From: Chromera velia | Lineage: Eukaryota > Sar > Chromeraceae | Assembly: GCA_018398765.1 (NCBI GenBank) | Contig: JAHBMJ010001993.1 | Location: 1 to 23,895 of the forward strand | DNA: 23,895 nucleotides | Direction of reading: 5' to 3' | In this document: positions 10,331 through 19,910 of the stretch, one piece after another | How positions within the stretch are numbered: the stretch's first letter is position 1 | Layout of the letters: every line of letters begins with the position of its first letter | Made by a program: the position numbers and the translations under genes | The notes under the pieces: generated by a model | Databases searched by the model: none | The model's input: the letters and a program-made list of their open reading frames with translations, nothing else | What the model was told of the DNA's origin: nothing

Positions 10331-10378
10331 TTAATTGATTGATTGATTGATTGATGCCAAACCCTAGGTGGAGTTAGA
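10325..10378 (-). mobile_element. Candidate retroelement 3' end with (ATCA)n tail, minus orientation
   Basis: On the minus strand the sequence reads CCACCTAGGGTTTGGCAT followed by an ATCA tetramer run. This resembles the junction at about 1609-1670 on the plus strand. The body of any element upstream (10380 onward) shows no recognised protein. Confidence 0.3.
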
Positions 10379-10654
10379 ACTCCCGGGTGGTGCATACATG
10401 CATGGGTCTGTTCAATTATGCCAGCTGCAAGCTAAGTGGACGACAGTTATTCGAACTTAATCTAATCAATCATTTACTACAATATGACGAGAAATCATAA
10501 AGAGGAGAGAAGGTTGAGAGCGCAAGAGCGATGTGATGAACTTGCGAACTCCCAGATCAGAAAAGGAGGCGGATGCAAAGGGTGAGTCACAACGAGTGAA
10601 GCAGTCTGATTGAATTAATGCCAACCACTGCAAAAAGCCTTGTTCGGCAGTCTA

Positions 10655-11359
10655 TCAGGGGCAGACAGAGAGCCAATGAATAAAACCATCTATACACCGG
10701 CAGCAGGCTTCATAGGTGCACAGCTTTCTATCAGAGCAACACACAGGCAGCCCACCTTGCCCGCCTATCGGGTTATATGTCAGCATGCACAAAAAAGAAA
10801 AGATCGAGCCCCCCGTAACTGATAGGGCAGAACGGGGAAAGGCAGAGACGGAAGGAACACCAGAGGATGACTTGCTATACAGGAAGAAGACAAACATACG
10901 GCGGGAGGACGGGAAGTCACGCTGCAGAGGGGTGAGTCTAGCAAGGAGGCCCTGGGGAAAGTGAGAGGAAGATTGCCCATCATCCTCAGAAGCTTTCATG
11001 CATTCCTTTGCAACTGTCTGTCTCACCTTACCCTTGAAGAAAAGTAAGCCGGTGCCTAGTGCCCTACGACCATTCTGCCCACGTTGGGAAGACAGATCGG
11101 GCTTGACCCTCAGTGAGCGGACAGAAATTAAATCAGCCCAACAAAGCAGCCTGTCTATAGATCTTATGAATTGTTGGCAGCAGTGATTCTTCCAGGCACG
11201 TAATATGGCTGCAGGAATAGTGTGTGTTGTGATGGAAAGAGAGTGCCACCAGTCAGCCACGCGGGAGCAGAGAAGGGCTTTGCAAGGAAGAAGACCAGGG
11301 ATACAAAGAGAGGGCAGGTGGAGGCTGCAAGCAGACAAATGACCACTGTTACGGTCTAC
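10655..11359 (-). other. Unassigned long open frame
   Basis: A minus-strand frame stays open for 235 codons from just after a TGA at 11362-11360 to 10655, longer than expected by chance in DNA of this composition. There is no ATG near its upstream end, but a plausible acceptor (CTGCTTGCAG) lies at about 11335-11326, so it could be an internal exon or a retroelement fragment. No domain is recognised. Plus-strand GGTGAGT donor-like sites at about 10574 and 10930 leave open a plus-strand gene instead. The function is unknown. Confidence 0.25.
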
Positions 11360-11454
11360 TCAGACTGCAACTTAAGTCTTTGATTATTCTGAGACGTTTT
11401 GCTGTCTGTGTCCTTTGGCAGACATCAGGAGAATCACAATGGATGAAATGTGAG

Positions 11455-11516
11455 CACTGCCAGGTGGCAGACTGAGAAGCGGAAGGTCTCGGGTTCGATT
11501 CCCACCTCTATCTCTT
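11455..11516 (+). mobile_element. tRNA-like A and B boxes (degenerate SINE or tRNA relic)
   Basis: TGGCAGACTGAG at about 11465 resembles the RNA polymerase III A box. GGTTCGATTCC at about 11490-11502 matches the B box consensus GGTTCGANTCC exactly. The spacing (about 30 bp) suits a tRNA-derived promoter. A full cloverleaf cannot be folded: the T stem is weak and no acceptor stem or anticodon arm is clear. This points to a tRNA-derived SINE head or relic rather than a working tRNA gene. Confidence 0.45.
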
Positions 11517-11582
11517 TTGCCTAACTTTCACAAGAAGCCGATTAATCGGTTCTATATCGGTTAAGGCAAAGTATGTCAAACT

Positions 11583-11645
11583 TGATACACTTTCAAAAAT
11601 GAAAGTCTGTCAAACATGATACACTTACACAATTGATACACTTTC
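11583..11645. repeat. Short repeats of TGATACACTTWC with 17-bp phasing
   Basis: Three copies begin at 11583, 11617 and 11634, that is 34 and 17 bp apart, so the array behaves as a degraded 17-bp tandem repeat. It lies between the tRNA-like segment and the LINE remnant. Confidence 0.6.
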
Positions 11646-11868
11646 ACAATTGGCAACCTTTACAGGAAACAAGTATAAAATGCAACTTTGGAAAAAAAGA
11701 AAAGAAAGAATCGATTAAAAACTTGACCTCGGAGTAACAGAATTGAATCCCAAATCGAGTTGACTTACCTTCTGGAAGAATTGACTTGAAGCGATCTGAA
11801 CCGACCTTCACTGACTTCAATAACACTGAGTGAATAATTAAAAGATATATTCAACTCCAATTCTAGTT

Positions 11869-13866
11869 CTATTCTTCCATTTTGGCTTCGTCTGACCTAC
11901 TGAGTCCGGAGGAGCACGGAACACCACACCAACGGGCAAACCGAAGCTGCAAAGCATCAAAAGCGAGCAGGTCTACATCCCGCACTGGCAGACATTCAAG
12001 GCAGTAGAGCGCTATGAGGGTCCAGCAGGCTCTAAAGACTGTTACCTGCGCGTCAATGCTGAGCGGGCCCATGCTCGCAATCAACTCAATTACCCCTCCC
12101 AGAGCTCGTGAAGCAGAAGCAATACGGGACTCAATTGTCTTGTTCAAGCACGCCCCTTCAAAGAAAACACACTCCAGATATTTGTATTGGGATGTCCATT
12201 CAACTTCCCTCCCACCATACATGACTCTACCTGCAGACTGCTCCAGAGCCAAGGCAGACAGACGCAAGATTTTCGTTTTCTTTAAGTTTACAGTCAATCC
12301 CCATTCTTTGCAATACCCTTCCAAGGCTGAGAACTTCTTTTGCAGATCTGAGATGGAATAAGTAAGGAAACAGAGATCATCCGCATACCCCAGACTGCCT
12401 AAGATGCAGTTGTCAAGGAGGACAGGTTCGGGCTCTCTCTTGGGCTCCTCGACGCTGCCCTCCCCCATTCTGCTGTCTAACCATCCTGCTCCCTCTGTTT
12501 CTCTGTCTACGGCCCCTTCGTTCTTACTAACTGAACACATACGGGGAAGGTCATTGATATAGATAAGAAAGAGAATAGGAGAGAGAGCATCACCTTGCTT
12601 TACCCCAGCGCCCTCCTGAAAACGCAAAGAGTCCCCGTCTACCTTTCCCCAGACCTCCCTGTACATTTTACATATCATATACACATCCGCCTCACACACA
12701 CCTTCTCTTCTCAGTTTCTGAATTAGCTTAGTGGTACCTCTCAGCACAGTGTTGAAAGCTTTGGAGAAGTCAATAAAGCCTGCCAGCAGAGCTTTCTTTT
12801 TCTTTTTAGAGGAAAGAATGGCAGAGACAAGCGCGCCTACCCCTTCCCTCGTACCCACTCCTTGTTTGAAACCTAACTGCCTGACGTCAAACTCAACTTA
12901 AGAGCGCACACGGCCGTCCATCAACAAACTAAAAAGTTTTATGAAAGGGTTAACAATGTGAATAGGCCTCCATTCATTGGAAGAGGGAGAGGCAGGGCTT
13001 TTAGGGACAGGGCAGATACGCAGCACATTCTAGGAGGGAGGCCAGCAAGCAAAAATATGCATACAATTAAATAAAATAAAAAATAAAAAACAAGAGAGTG
13101 CTGAGTGTGCAAAACAAAGGTCAAGCTGAGCAGGGGAGATTCCTTCAAGGCCGGAGGCTTTCTTTCTATTCATTTTCTTTAGAGCAGAGGAGATTTGATG
13201 GAAAGAGAAGGGCAAAATAGAAGGGTGGAAAGGAGGGGGGGCAGGTGGGAGGGCAGAAGGGAGAGGCTCTTCATTCTTGTCTTCAAATACCCCCGCCCAA
13301 TGATTCGAGAACTCTCCCAGCTGAGAACGGGAAGGACGGGAAGGACGGGAAGCTCTCCCAGCTGAGGCAGCTTTTTTCTTTCTTCTCCAGATAGCAAGCA
13401 GGTCTTTTAACAACTCTTCTTGTACCCTCCGGGCTTGTGCTCTCTCCCATGCAACTCTCTTTCTTTTGAACAGAGTACAACGGACCTGGAGAAGCCTCTG
13501 CAGTCTATTGAACTCTATTCCCCTTCCATTCCCATCTCTCACTAGCTTCCATCTCTCGTCTGCTTCTCTAACCTCTTTCTGTAAAGCTTTACATTCCGAA
13601 TCAAACCATGCCTCTCTCTTTGATTGTCTACCTTCTAGGCTAGGCCCCTTGTCCCCTGTCTGCTTGATCAGCCCTACCAACACACGCGACCATTCCTCAA
13701 CTAACCTGTGCAGACACGCACGATCGTCACCACCCTCCGAAGTTAGCCTTGGTTGGGGATGCGGGAACACTGGGGGAGGCGGAGGAGCAGGCGGCTCCTC
13801 GAATGGTTCGATCTGCTCATAATAGGCCCACAAGCCAGGCCATCGATCCTCAACAAACGATCTCAC
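11869..13866 (-). pseudogene. LINE (non-LTR) reverse transcriptase remnant
   Basis: One minus-strand frame runs about 1,998 nt with two internal stops, TAG at 13032-13030 and TAA at 12900-12898, and no frameshift. The 5' part matches the linker before a LINE reverse transcriptase (WFDSECKAL, then ALKKMNRKKASG.EGISP). The reverse transcriptase motifs follow in order: RICPVPK, RQLGFKQGVGTREG, motif A FIDFSKAFNTV (catalytic Asp kept, a later Asp changed to Asn), GVKQGDALSPILFLIYINDL, motif C YADD, then GLTVNLKKTK. No apurinic endonuclease domain is present upstream, so the copy is 5'-truncated, as is usual for LINEs. It ends in a TAG at 11871-11869 with more stops just beyond. The copy cannot make a full protein as it stands. 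The 13033-13866 and 11869-12858 parts are the long open segments. Confidence 0.93.
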
Positions 13867-13994
13867 CGCTGCCGCAAGCGGCGCAATATATAAATAGCCT
13901 GCCAGTGAGTATATATAATTAGAGTATATGATTGGTTGCTAGGTCGGTTGTGTACGCATATATCTTAAAGGTCACTAGACAGCCTAGGAGAGGT

Positions 13995-14032
13995 GATCAT
14001 CATCATTATACGCCATCGCCATTGGCCCATAA
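13995..14032 (-). repeat. Dispersed repeat with (GAT)n tail, copy B
   Basis: Read on the minus strand this is TTTTATGGGCC, A, ATGGCGATGGCGTAT, A, then ATGATGATGAT. It is the inverted partner of 1857-1897. It lies about 130 bp upstream of the LINE remnant on the same strand, so the two may be adjacent or nested insertions. Confidence 0.5.
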
Positions 14033-14046
14033 AACAACAAAAGGCT

Positions 14047-14127
14047 AGGATCTAACGAGATTTTGCTAGAGATTTTGACTTGGGATCTTACCAGGTTTTG
14101 TGAGATTTTAGCTAGGATTTTACTGGA
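14047..14127. repeat. Degenerate ~13-bp minisatellite
   Basis: About six loose copies of a GAGATTTTGCTA-like unit stand side by side (GAGATTTTGCTA, GAGATTTTGACTT, GGGATCTTACCA, GAGATTTTAGCTA, GGATTTTACTGG). It is next to dispersed repeat copy B and could belong to the same inserted element. Confidence 0.5.
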
Positions 14128-14409
14128 AGTGTTCACAGACAAGCATCGCCCGACATAGTGCCGTGTGGACAAGTCGGAGAGAACTCTTTGCATTGTGCCG
14201 ATTTGTCTTTGAGACCAACCACGGGCAAGCGCGGGGAGGCCTGAGAGGGAATGGCATGTTCTGGGTAAAACCGGCGGAAAGACAAACAAGGACGTCGGAT
14301 CAATTGACCCATTGATTTAATTCCGCCTGCCTCGTCTTGTTGTCTATGGTAAGCTTACCGGGCTCCTTTTCACTTGTGTCCTGCGTGATCTTTTGCAACA
14401 TTTTGTGTA

Positions 14410-14515
14410 GGCTGACTCTCTCTCTCTCTCTCTCTCTCCCTTCCTCTCTGTCCCCCCCTCTCTCTCTCTCCCTCTCTGTCCCTCTCTCTCCCTCTCTGTC
14501 CCTCTCTCTGTGTTT
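14410..14515. repeat. CT-rich tandem tract
   Basis: A (CT)n run passes into about 17-bp CCCTCTCTGTCCCTCTCT-type units. It lies just downstream of the minus-strand BTB gene, probably in its 3' untranslated or flanking sequence. Confidence 0.85.
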
Positions 14516-14534
14516 TCTGAAACGAAACGGCTTT

Positions 14535-14568
14535 CGGTCAGCTTCCGTAGACGGTCAGCTTCCGTACA
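14535..14568. repeat. 17-bp tandem duplication across the BTB stop codon
   Basis: CGGTCAGCTTCCGTAGA (14535-14551) and CGGTCAGCTTCCGTACA (14552-14568) are adjacent and differ at one base. The BTB stop codon (14557-14555) is in the copy nearer the coding region. Confidence 0.85.
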
Positions 14569-15274
14569 CGGTTTTGAGTGTCAGCTGCGGAAAGATGGCT
14601 CTGCCTCTCGAGGGCGCTCTGACGAACTTTGCCTCCGCCTGTCCCTTCTCACCCGACCTCAACAGATACCCCCTCTCCTCCAGCATGTCCACGGCATCTG
14701 CACTTTCGATGCCGCTGTCGTCCAACAGGGGATCGAGTCTCTCTGATGCCAATGCCTGGGTGACGAACTGATTGGAGGGAAGGTTGATTGCCAGAAAGGC
14801 AGAAAGGATGTCGATCTCGAGGTCTCCTATCTCGGAGCTGTGCTTTGGAAGAATCCGCTTCTCCTTTTCATCCCACATCCCCACAGACGCAAGACGGTTT
14901 CTCAAGATTTCGGTTGCAAAGACTTCTCTGCCCAGGGGAAGGTCGTAGAAATCCAATTCGTCCAACACAGCGCCCATTTCGGCTTGGGTTAGAGTGGCTG
15001 CTGTATGGAGAAGGGTTGAAGAGGCGAGCGTACCACTGATGCTCTCCAACACCCAGGGAAACAGCTTGGGGTCTCTTTTGATCTCCACCTCGTTTGAAGC
15101 GTTCCTTCTCATGAAGGGAATCATGCCTGTGAACGACGCAGGGTCTGCAGATTGAAGGAGAAGGGGGTCCAGAGAAAACTTGTCGCCCCCGTTGAGAACG
15201 AGAACAATGGGGTCGCTTCCCTTCTTCACACTTGAACAACAGTCTACATTGGGCTCAGTCTGCGTGAGCACCAT
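14555..15274 (-). CDS. BTB/POZ (T1, KCTD-like) domain protein, 239 aa
   Basis: A single-exon minus-strand frame from an ATG in good context (AAGATGG) to a TGA at 14557-14555. Residues about 23-113 fit the potassium-channel-tetramerisation type of BTB fold: VLVLNGGDKFSLDPLLL (the usual NVGG.rF strand), EIKRDPKLFPWVLESI (the hallmark iDRDp..F..iL..lr), and AVLDELDFYDLP closing the domain. The rest is Asp/Glu-rich with helices and no known domain, and there are no membrane segments, so it is not a channel. KCTD proteins form oligomers and many act as substrate adaptors for CUL3 ubiquitin ligases; that role here is inferred. It is divergent from VPS25 with an 852-bp gap. The stop lies inside a 17-bp tandem duplication. 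Confidence 0.8.
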   Translation of the reverse strand: MVLTQTEPNVDCCSSVKKGSDPIVLVLNGGDKFSLDPLLLQSADPASFTGMIPFMRRNASNEVEIKRDPKLFPWVLESISGTLASSTLLHTAATLTQAEMGAVLDELDFYDLPLGREVFATEILRNRLASVGMWDEKEKRILPKHSSEIGDLEIDILSAFLAINLPSNQFVTQALASERLDPLLDDSGIESADAVDMLEERGYLLRSGEKGQAEAKFVRAPSRGRAIFPQLTLKTVYGS

Positions 15275-16126
15275 CTTTTGATTCTGCCTATGAGAATGGG
15301 GTCTGACGGTCTACCTTGGTTTGGTGCTTTCGAAGAGGATGCTTCTCAGCCAAGGGGGCTCCTGAAGTGACTCGTGGCAACTCTTCAGCTCGAGCAGTGT
15401 CAACAGTCACTGCATGTATTATTAAATAATACGTGACATTTGACATTTGTTCATGACATTGATGGAGGCAATGCTGCAACAATGCAACATGCAGTCTCAT
15501 CATGCATGCAAGTTGAACTCGCATCAACGCCAAGTCTGCGCGGGCGGCCGGCCGCGGGGGTCGGACCAATTCGGACCATGCATGAGAAATGGTCGGACCC
15601 GCGATGAGGCGCAAAAGCCGACCGCATGCAGTCAGAATTAGCCCGTCTCCATTTCGTCTCCTGGCATGCAAGATCTTGCAAGTCCGTCTCCATTCCATAC
15701 AATCATTGAAGTCGAACACGTCCAGTGTCAGAGCGTGTCAAAGCACTGTGCTGTGTGCCGTCGATTAGCTCGACTGTCCGAGTCTTCCGTTTCCCCTTCG
15801 ATGAGTGACGGAGTCAGGTCATCTGGCCGCATCTCAACTGACTAGCACGCTGTAGGGACAACCTGTGAGAACAAAGCAAGTGCATGCTGCTAAGCACGTA
15901 CGGGTCAGAAAGCCCCCTTTTTTTCCTTTGGGGCCGCCGACTTCTGGTTCCCAAAAGACTTCTGATCTCTGGAACTGAGTTGGCCCTTTTGTCTTCTACA
16001 GAAAGACTCTGACACCCGCTCCTCTGATTGTCGCCAGAACACGACTGAGACAGAAGACGAACAGCCTGAAGAAAAAGGGGGCTTCGAAGGGGAGAAGGCG
16101 AAGCTGGACAAGACAACGAACGAGGG
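15275..16126. promoter_or_regulatory. Divergent intergenic region between BTB gene and VPS25
   Basis: This 852-bp gap should contain both promoters. GCATGC-type motifs occur at about 15501-15510, 15622-15628, 15662-15668 and 15881-15887, the last about 240 bp upstream of the VPS25 ATG. A GC-rich patch (15535-15560) is followed by three TCGGACC copies, partly arranged as an inverted repeat (15556-15604). TATTATTAAATAATA near 15417 is a near-palindrome. Short frames here are not convincing genes. AP2-type regulation is inferred from apicomplexan relatives. Confidence 0.4.
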
Positions 16127-16208
16127 ATGGCGACACAGCCCGTGGAATTTCCGGAGTTTTACGACTTCCCTCCCTTCTTCACGTCAGTCGAAGGAAAGCT
16201 TCGAGGGC

Positions 16209-16239
<31 letters not shown>

Positions 16240-17920
16240 GTTCTCTTTCTGATGCTTCCATCGTTCGTGCTTGCGTTCTTTTCTACAGGTGTGGACTCTA
16301 TAGTATGTCCGGCAGTTTTCAAAATACGTGCTTCTCTCTTCTTTCCCTGGCATGTGCCTGCCTTTGTTTGTTTTCTTTCCTGTGTGAGAATGTCTTGATC
16401 TCTTCCCGAATTTCACCGTCTACATCTATCTCTAGATGTTTCTCTGCCTGCCTCCATATGCACCTGGGTGGTGTTCCATACGCGTATCTTTCATTGTGTA
16501 TCAGAATGTGTGTGTCTGCATGTGCCGATCTCTTCCTGCTCAGATAAATTCTAGTCACTCTATGCATGAATATGTTTTCTTTCTGCGCTCTTTCACTCAG
16601 CTTCTCCAGTTTGCGCGTCGTCTTTCTTTCATTCCCGTTAGTGTGATCACAGTCCCATCGATGGAAGCTGACCGATGGATGACAGAACCGCAAGGACGGA
16701 TTCCTCTGATCAAACCACCTGGTGCACCAACGGTCTTCCTTTTTTTCCTGATTGTGATCTTCTCTTCTTCCTCTGAATAAACAAATGAATGAACACACAG
16801 GATCCAACCCAACGACGCGACCAGAGCCCAGCAACTTGCCCTGTGGTCCTCCTTCATCTGTTCGTACACGAAGGCCAAACGGCAGTTCTTTCTGGACGTC
16901 TCGGAGGAAGCCAGGAACTCAGAGCTCTTCCACAACAACAAGATCAAACGTTTGTCTGTCTCTTGGAAGGAAACTAATTTTGATGGACAGAGACACAGGG
17001 CAAAAGATGAGGAAAGGGCCGACTTTGCACTTTTCTATGACAGCAAGATCAATTGCTTGTACGCACGAAAGAGGGACAATCACCAAAAAGGAAGGACGTT
17101 TAAATTGAATTCAGCAGATCGTATTTTGACAGGTAGGCAGCGCTTTCCTTGCGCACAAAAGAACCGAGCAGAATGAAGAGGTTGCACATTGCCGCTGAAC
17201 TTCTGTCAAGACACGGCGAGAAGGAAGAAGGAGATCAGAAAGGAAGGAGAAGAAGACAGAGTGACTCATAGGGAGATGGGTTCAGACTTAGCCCCTGCTT
17301 CCTGGTTTCGTCCCTCCCCTCAACCCCCCCATTTCAGGAAAGCTGACAATCGGAGCTCTCCGAACAATTCTGGAACATCTGGTTGCACAGGGTGGGTCTT
17401 CTTTTATCCTTCCTCCTCCTCTTCTTCTTCTTCTTCTTCTTCACAGGAGAGAGGCAATGAGAGACTGTTTCGGTTCAATACCCTTTTTGGGCCTTGGTGC
17501 CTTTCGTTCACTGTTTTTCAGTGAAGTGTCGCAGTCTTTTGCTTTCTTTCGAGCTCTCAATGAAATTTCGACATTAACCCACATGTTCTCACCTACCAAT
17601 GCCCTACTTCCTACCAACCCGCACCCGTATTTTCTCGCTACCTCACTTGGGTGCATCTGTCGTTATTGTCATTGAGCAGGGCTCGGCCGATGGGCGAACT
17701 CGGAAAAGAGCCGGATGACCGTGTTCTGGAAGACGGCCGCAGAGTGGGGGGCAGAGATATACTCTTGGGTTGGTTGGTGGTGGGTGTGTTGGCTGGTAGT
17801 TGCTTTGTGCGTTTCTTTGTTTTTGGGCTTGAGTTGCCATGACACCGTCTTTCTTTGTCTCACTACGACCGCTCCCGTTGTGGCCTTTTGCTCGTGTTCG
17901 TCCCTGGGTTTCGACGAGCT

Positions 17921-17957
<37 letters not shown>

Positions 17958-19533
17958 GTCTGTCTGTCTGTGTACATGAAGAACAGAAGGGAGAAGAAGA
18001 ACATATAGTCTGTCTGTCTATGTGGAAAAAATAAAGTAGAGAAAAGACGATATAGTCTGTCTGTCTGGAGGCTTGCCATTGAATCAGTTTCAGAATCCAT
18101 ATATATGTCTCCACCTCCAGCCCGCATTCATCTACCCTCAGGCTCTGTCAATGAATTCTTTCGGTCGAACTCTCTGCTTCTCTTTAAAAAAAGCGAAACG
18201 AACGAACTATCGGATGAAACAAAAATCCGTTGGATGCATCCGTTTGCCGAAGAGGAAGCAGCCTGGATTTCTTCAGAGACGCATATCCATGCAGCCGCCC
18301 TGGACAGGACGCGTCATAATGGTCTTTAAATTCCTTCCCTTCCCTGACTGTGTGTACGCCAATTCACTTCGTGTTTCTCCAGGTGGTTGCTGAAGGAAGA
18401 TTGAACTCCGTTGAGACTGTTTTTGCCCTGAGAGAAGGGGATGACACTCAAGCGACAGGTGTGTGAGCAATTTCAGAAAATTTTAACTGCGGTTTGAAGG
18501 GAAGCGACAGGAAAGCAACAGAAACGTACGCCTTGGTCTGTCTTTGGCTCTCTCTTTCTCCCATCCCCCACTCTCTCTCTCTCTCTCTCTCTCTCCCTCT
18601 CCTTGTCGTTCCCTTTCATGCTGGCCTTCCTTCGTTCCTCTTTTTTCTGAGGTCTAAGATTTGCAGGAGGCTTTCATTCTAACATGCTTGCACAGTCGGT
18701 TTGTGTGTTTCTCTCGCAGCTTTGTGCGCTGCTGCCATTCTTCCACCCCTCTGTACAGTAGCCGTCGCTCAATCCTCCGTCTCTGTGAAAGCGACTGAAG
18801 AAACAAACCAGGAGTCTCCATGATCTGCTCATTCTCTTGAGTCTTTCTGTTTGAAAACAATCCACGGAACCAAACAAACGATCGAATTTGCAGAATTCCA
18901 CGGAGTGCCATATGAGGTGATGATAGCCGCATTGGAGACCCTAGAGTCGAGTGGGAAGGCGAAGGTCAGCCACCTTTAGTGCCTTCAAAAAACGTTTTCT
19001 TTTCAAACCACGTGGCAAAAGTGCACCAGCTGTTGTAAATACTAAGAGTAAAGGGGACGAAAGAAACTCGGAGCTGAGCGCAATGTGAGTCGGGTGAGGA
19101 CAGCAGTTTCCATGCACGCACATGTGGTTCTCGTGAAAAAGGAAGGGCACACCTAAGGACGAAGGCAGCAAGGTGACTTGATGCAGGTAGACAAAGGGGC
19201 GGGGGGGGCTTTGGGTAAATTTGGTTTCTCCTCGGTTGACCCACTCACCGACATTCACTCATTGAGACCGTGTGTCCCTGTTCTCTTCCCCAAAGATTTG
19301 TGTGAGCCTTTGTGAGAGGTGAAGATAGAAAGTTATTTGGTAAGACACGGCGCATCTGGATGACTGGCTTCTCTCCCGCTCTTTTGATCTCCATTTTGCT
19401 GAGGCCATGCTTCCGCTCTCGTGGAAGTATCCAAAAGCATGCGCAGACATTGGACCAACATTTTCCCATGCAGATTTTCAAAGGGACGACGAGTGACCAG
19501 GACGGCGTCAAATTTCTCTCGCAAGCACGGTAG
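16127..19533 (+). CDS. VPS25: VPS25, ESCRT-II subunit, seven exons, 184 aa
   Basis: Exons: 16127-16182, 16801-16949, 17338-17391, 17680-17768, 18383-18458, 18894-18964, 19474-19533 (555 nt, stop TAG). All six introns (288-618 bp) are GT-AG and phases agree across every junction. The product matches VPS25 end to end: DFPPFF near residue 15 (the PPFF motif that contacts VPS22 and VPS36), IQPNDATRAQQLALWSSFI, NSELFHNNKIKRKL, IGALRTILEHLVAQG, MTVFWKTAAEWGAEIYSWV, LNSVETVFALREGDD, EFHGVPYEVMIAALETLE, and the C-terminal DQDGVKFL. Its length is close to animal VPS25 (about 176). It forms two winged-helix domains; two copies join VPS22 and VPS36 in ESCRT-II, and the second domain recruits VPS20 of ESCRT-III to sort ubiquitinated membrane proteins at endosomes. 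The exon 4 donor has nearby alternatives. Introns carry GT and CT microsatellites. Confidence 0.93.
16208..16242. repeat. (GT)n microsatellite in VPS25 intron 1
   Basis: A TG dinucleotide run of about 30 bp, 26 bp downstream of the exon 1 donor. It produces spurious Cys-Val frames and is not coding. Confidence 0.95.
17405..17445. repeat. (TCC)n/(TTC)n microsatellite in VPS25 intron 3
   Basis: A trinucleotide pyrimidine run inside the 288-bp third intron, just after the donor. Confidence 0.9.
17922..17972. repeat. (CT)n and (CTGT)n microsatellite in VPS25 intron 4
   Basis: A TC dinucleotide run followed by CTGT tetramers. CTGT copies recur at 18009-18020 and 18056-18066 in the same intron. 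Confidence 0.9.
18568..18602. repeat. (CT)n microsatellite in VPS25 intron 5
   Basis: A CT dinucleotide run within the fifth intron, about 110 bp after its donor. Confidence 0.9.
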
Positions 19534-19731
19534 CAGGAAGGAGCAGGAAGGTTGGCAGCAAATGACAGCTTGGTAATTGACTCGTTCTCGAGCTTCCCGG
19601 TTTTCAAATTCGGCAAGTAGAGGCTGCCGTCGTTCAAAACAATATAGTGTTTGTATAGGCATGAAGCTTTGGTGTAATTTTAAAAAGATAAGATTTAAAA
19701 ACGCCGTTCTGCATGATCACTTCTTTTCCTT

Positions 19732-19910
19732 GGGGACGCGGCATGCATGATAAAACCCTCAATCATCATTTTTTTGTGCAGAATAGTCCCACTCACATTT
19801 GGGATAAATAGAATTATATAGAATTCAGCTACAGTAAAATATATAATTAAATAAAAAAAAAATAGCTAGGAATTGATGATTGAGGTTTTTGTTATGCATG
19901 CCGCGTCCCC
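19732..19910. mobile_element. MITE-like element with ~40-bp terminal inverted repeats
   Basis: The 179-bp segment is bounded by inverted repeats starting GGGGACGCGGCATGCAT. The left arm (19732-19770) and the right arm read in reverse (19910-19872) agree at about 36 of 39 positions. The inside is AT-rich with no open frame, as in non-autonomous DNA transposons (MITEs). It lies about 200 bp downstream of the VPS25 stop. No clear target-site duplication is seen (CCTT on the left, CTGT on the right), so the superfamily cannot be named. Each arm carries GCATGCAT. Confidence 0.75.

Noticed and set aside
11455-11516. Functional tRNA gene
   Set aside because: Only A and B box-like sequences are present; no acceptor stem, anticodon arm or sound T stem can be folded.
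18105-18329. Plus-strand frame of about 74 codons in VPS25 intron 4, preceded by CCTCAG
   Set aside because: It has no counterpart in VPS25, and joining exons 4 and 5 without it gives the expected continuous protein.
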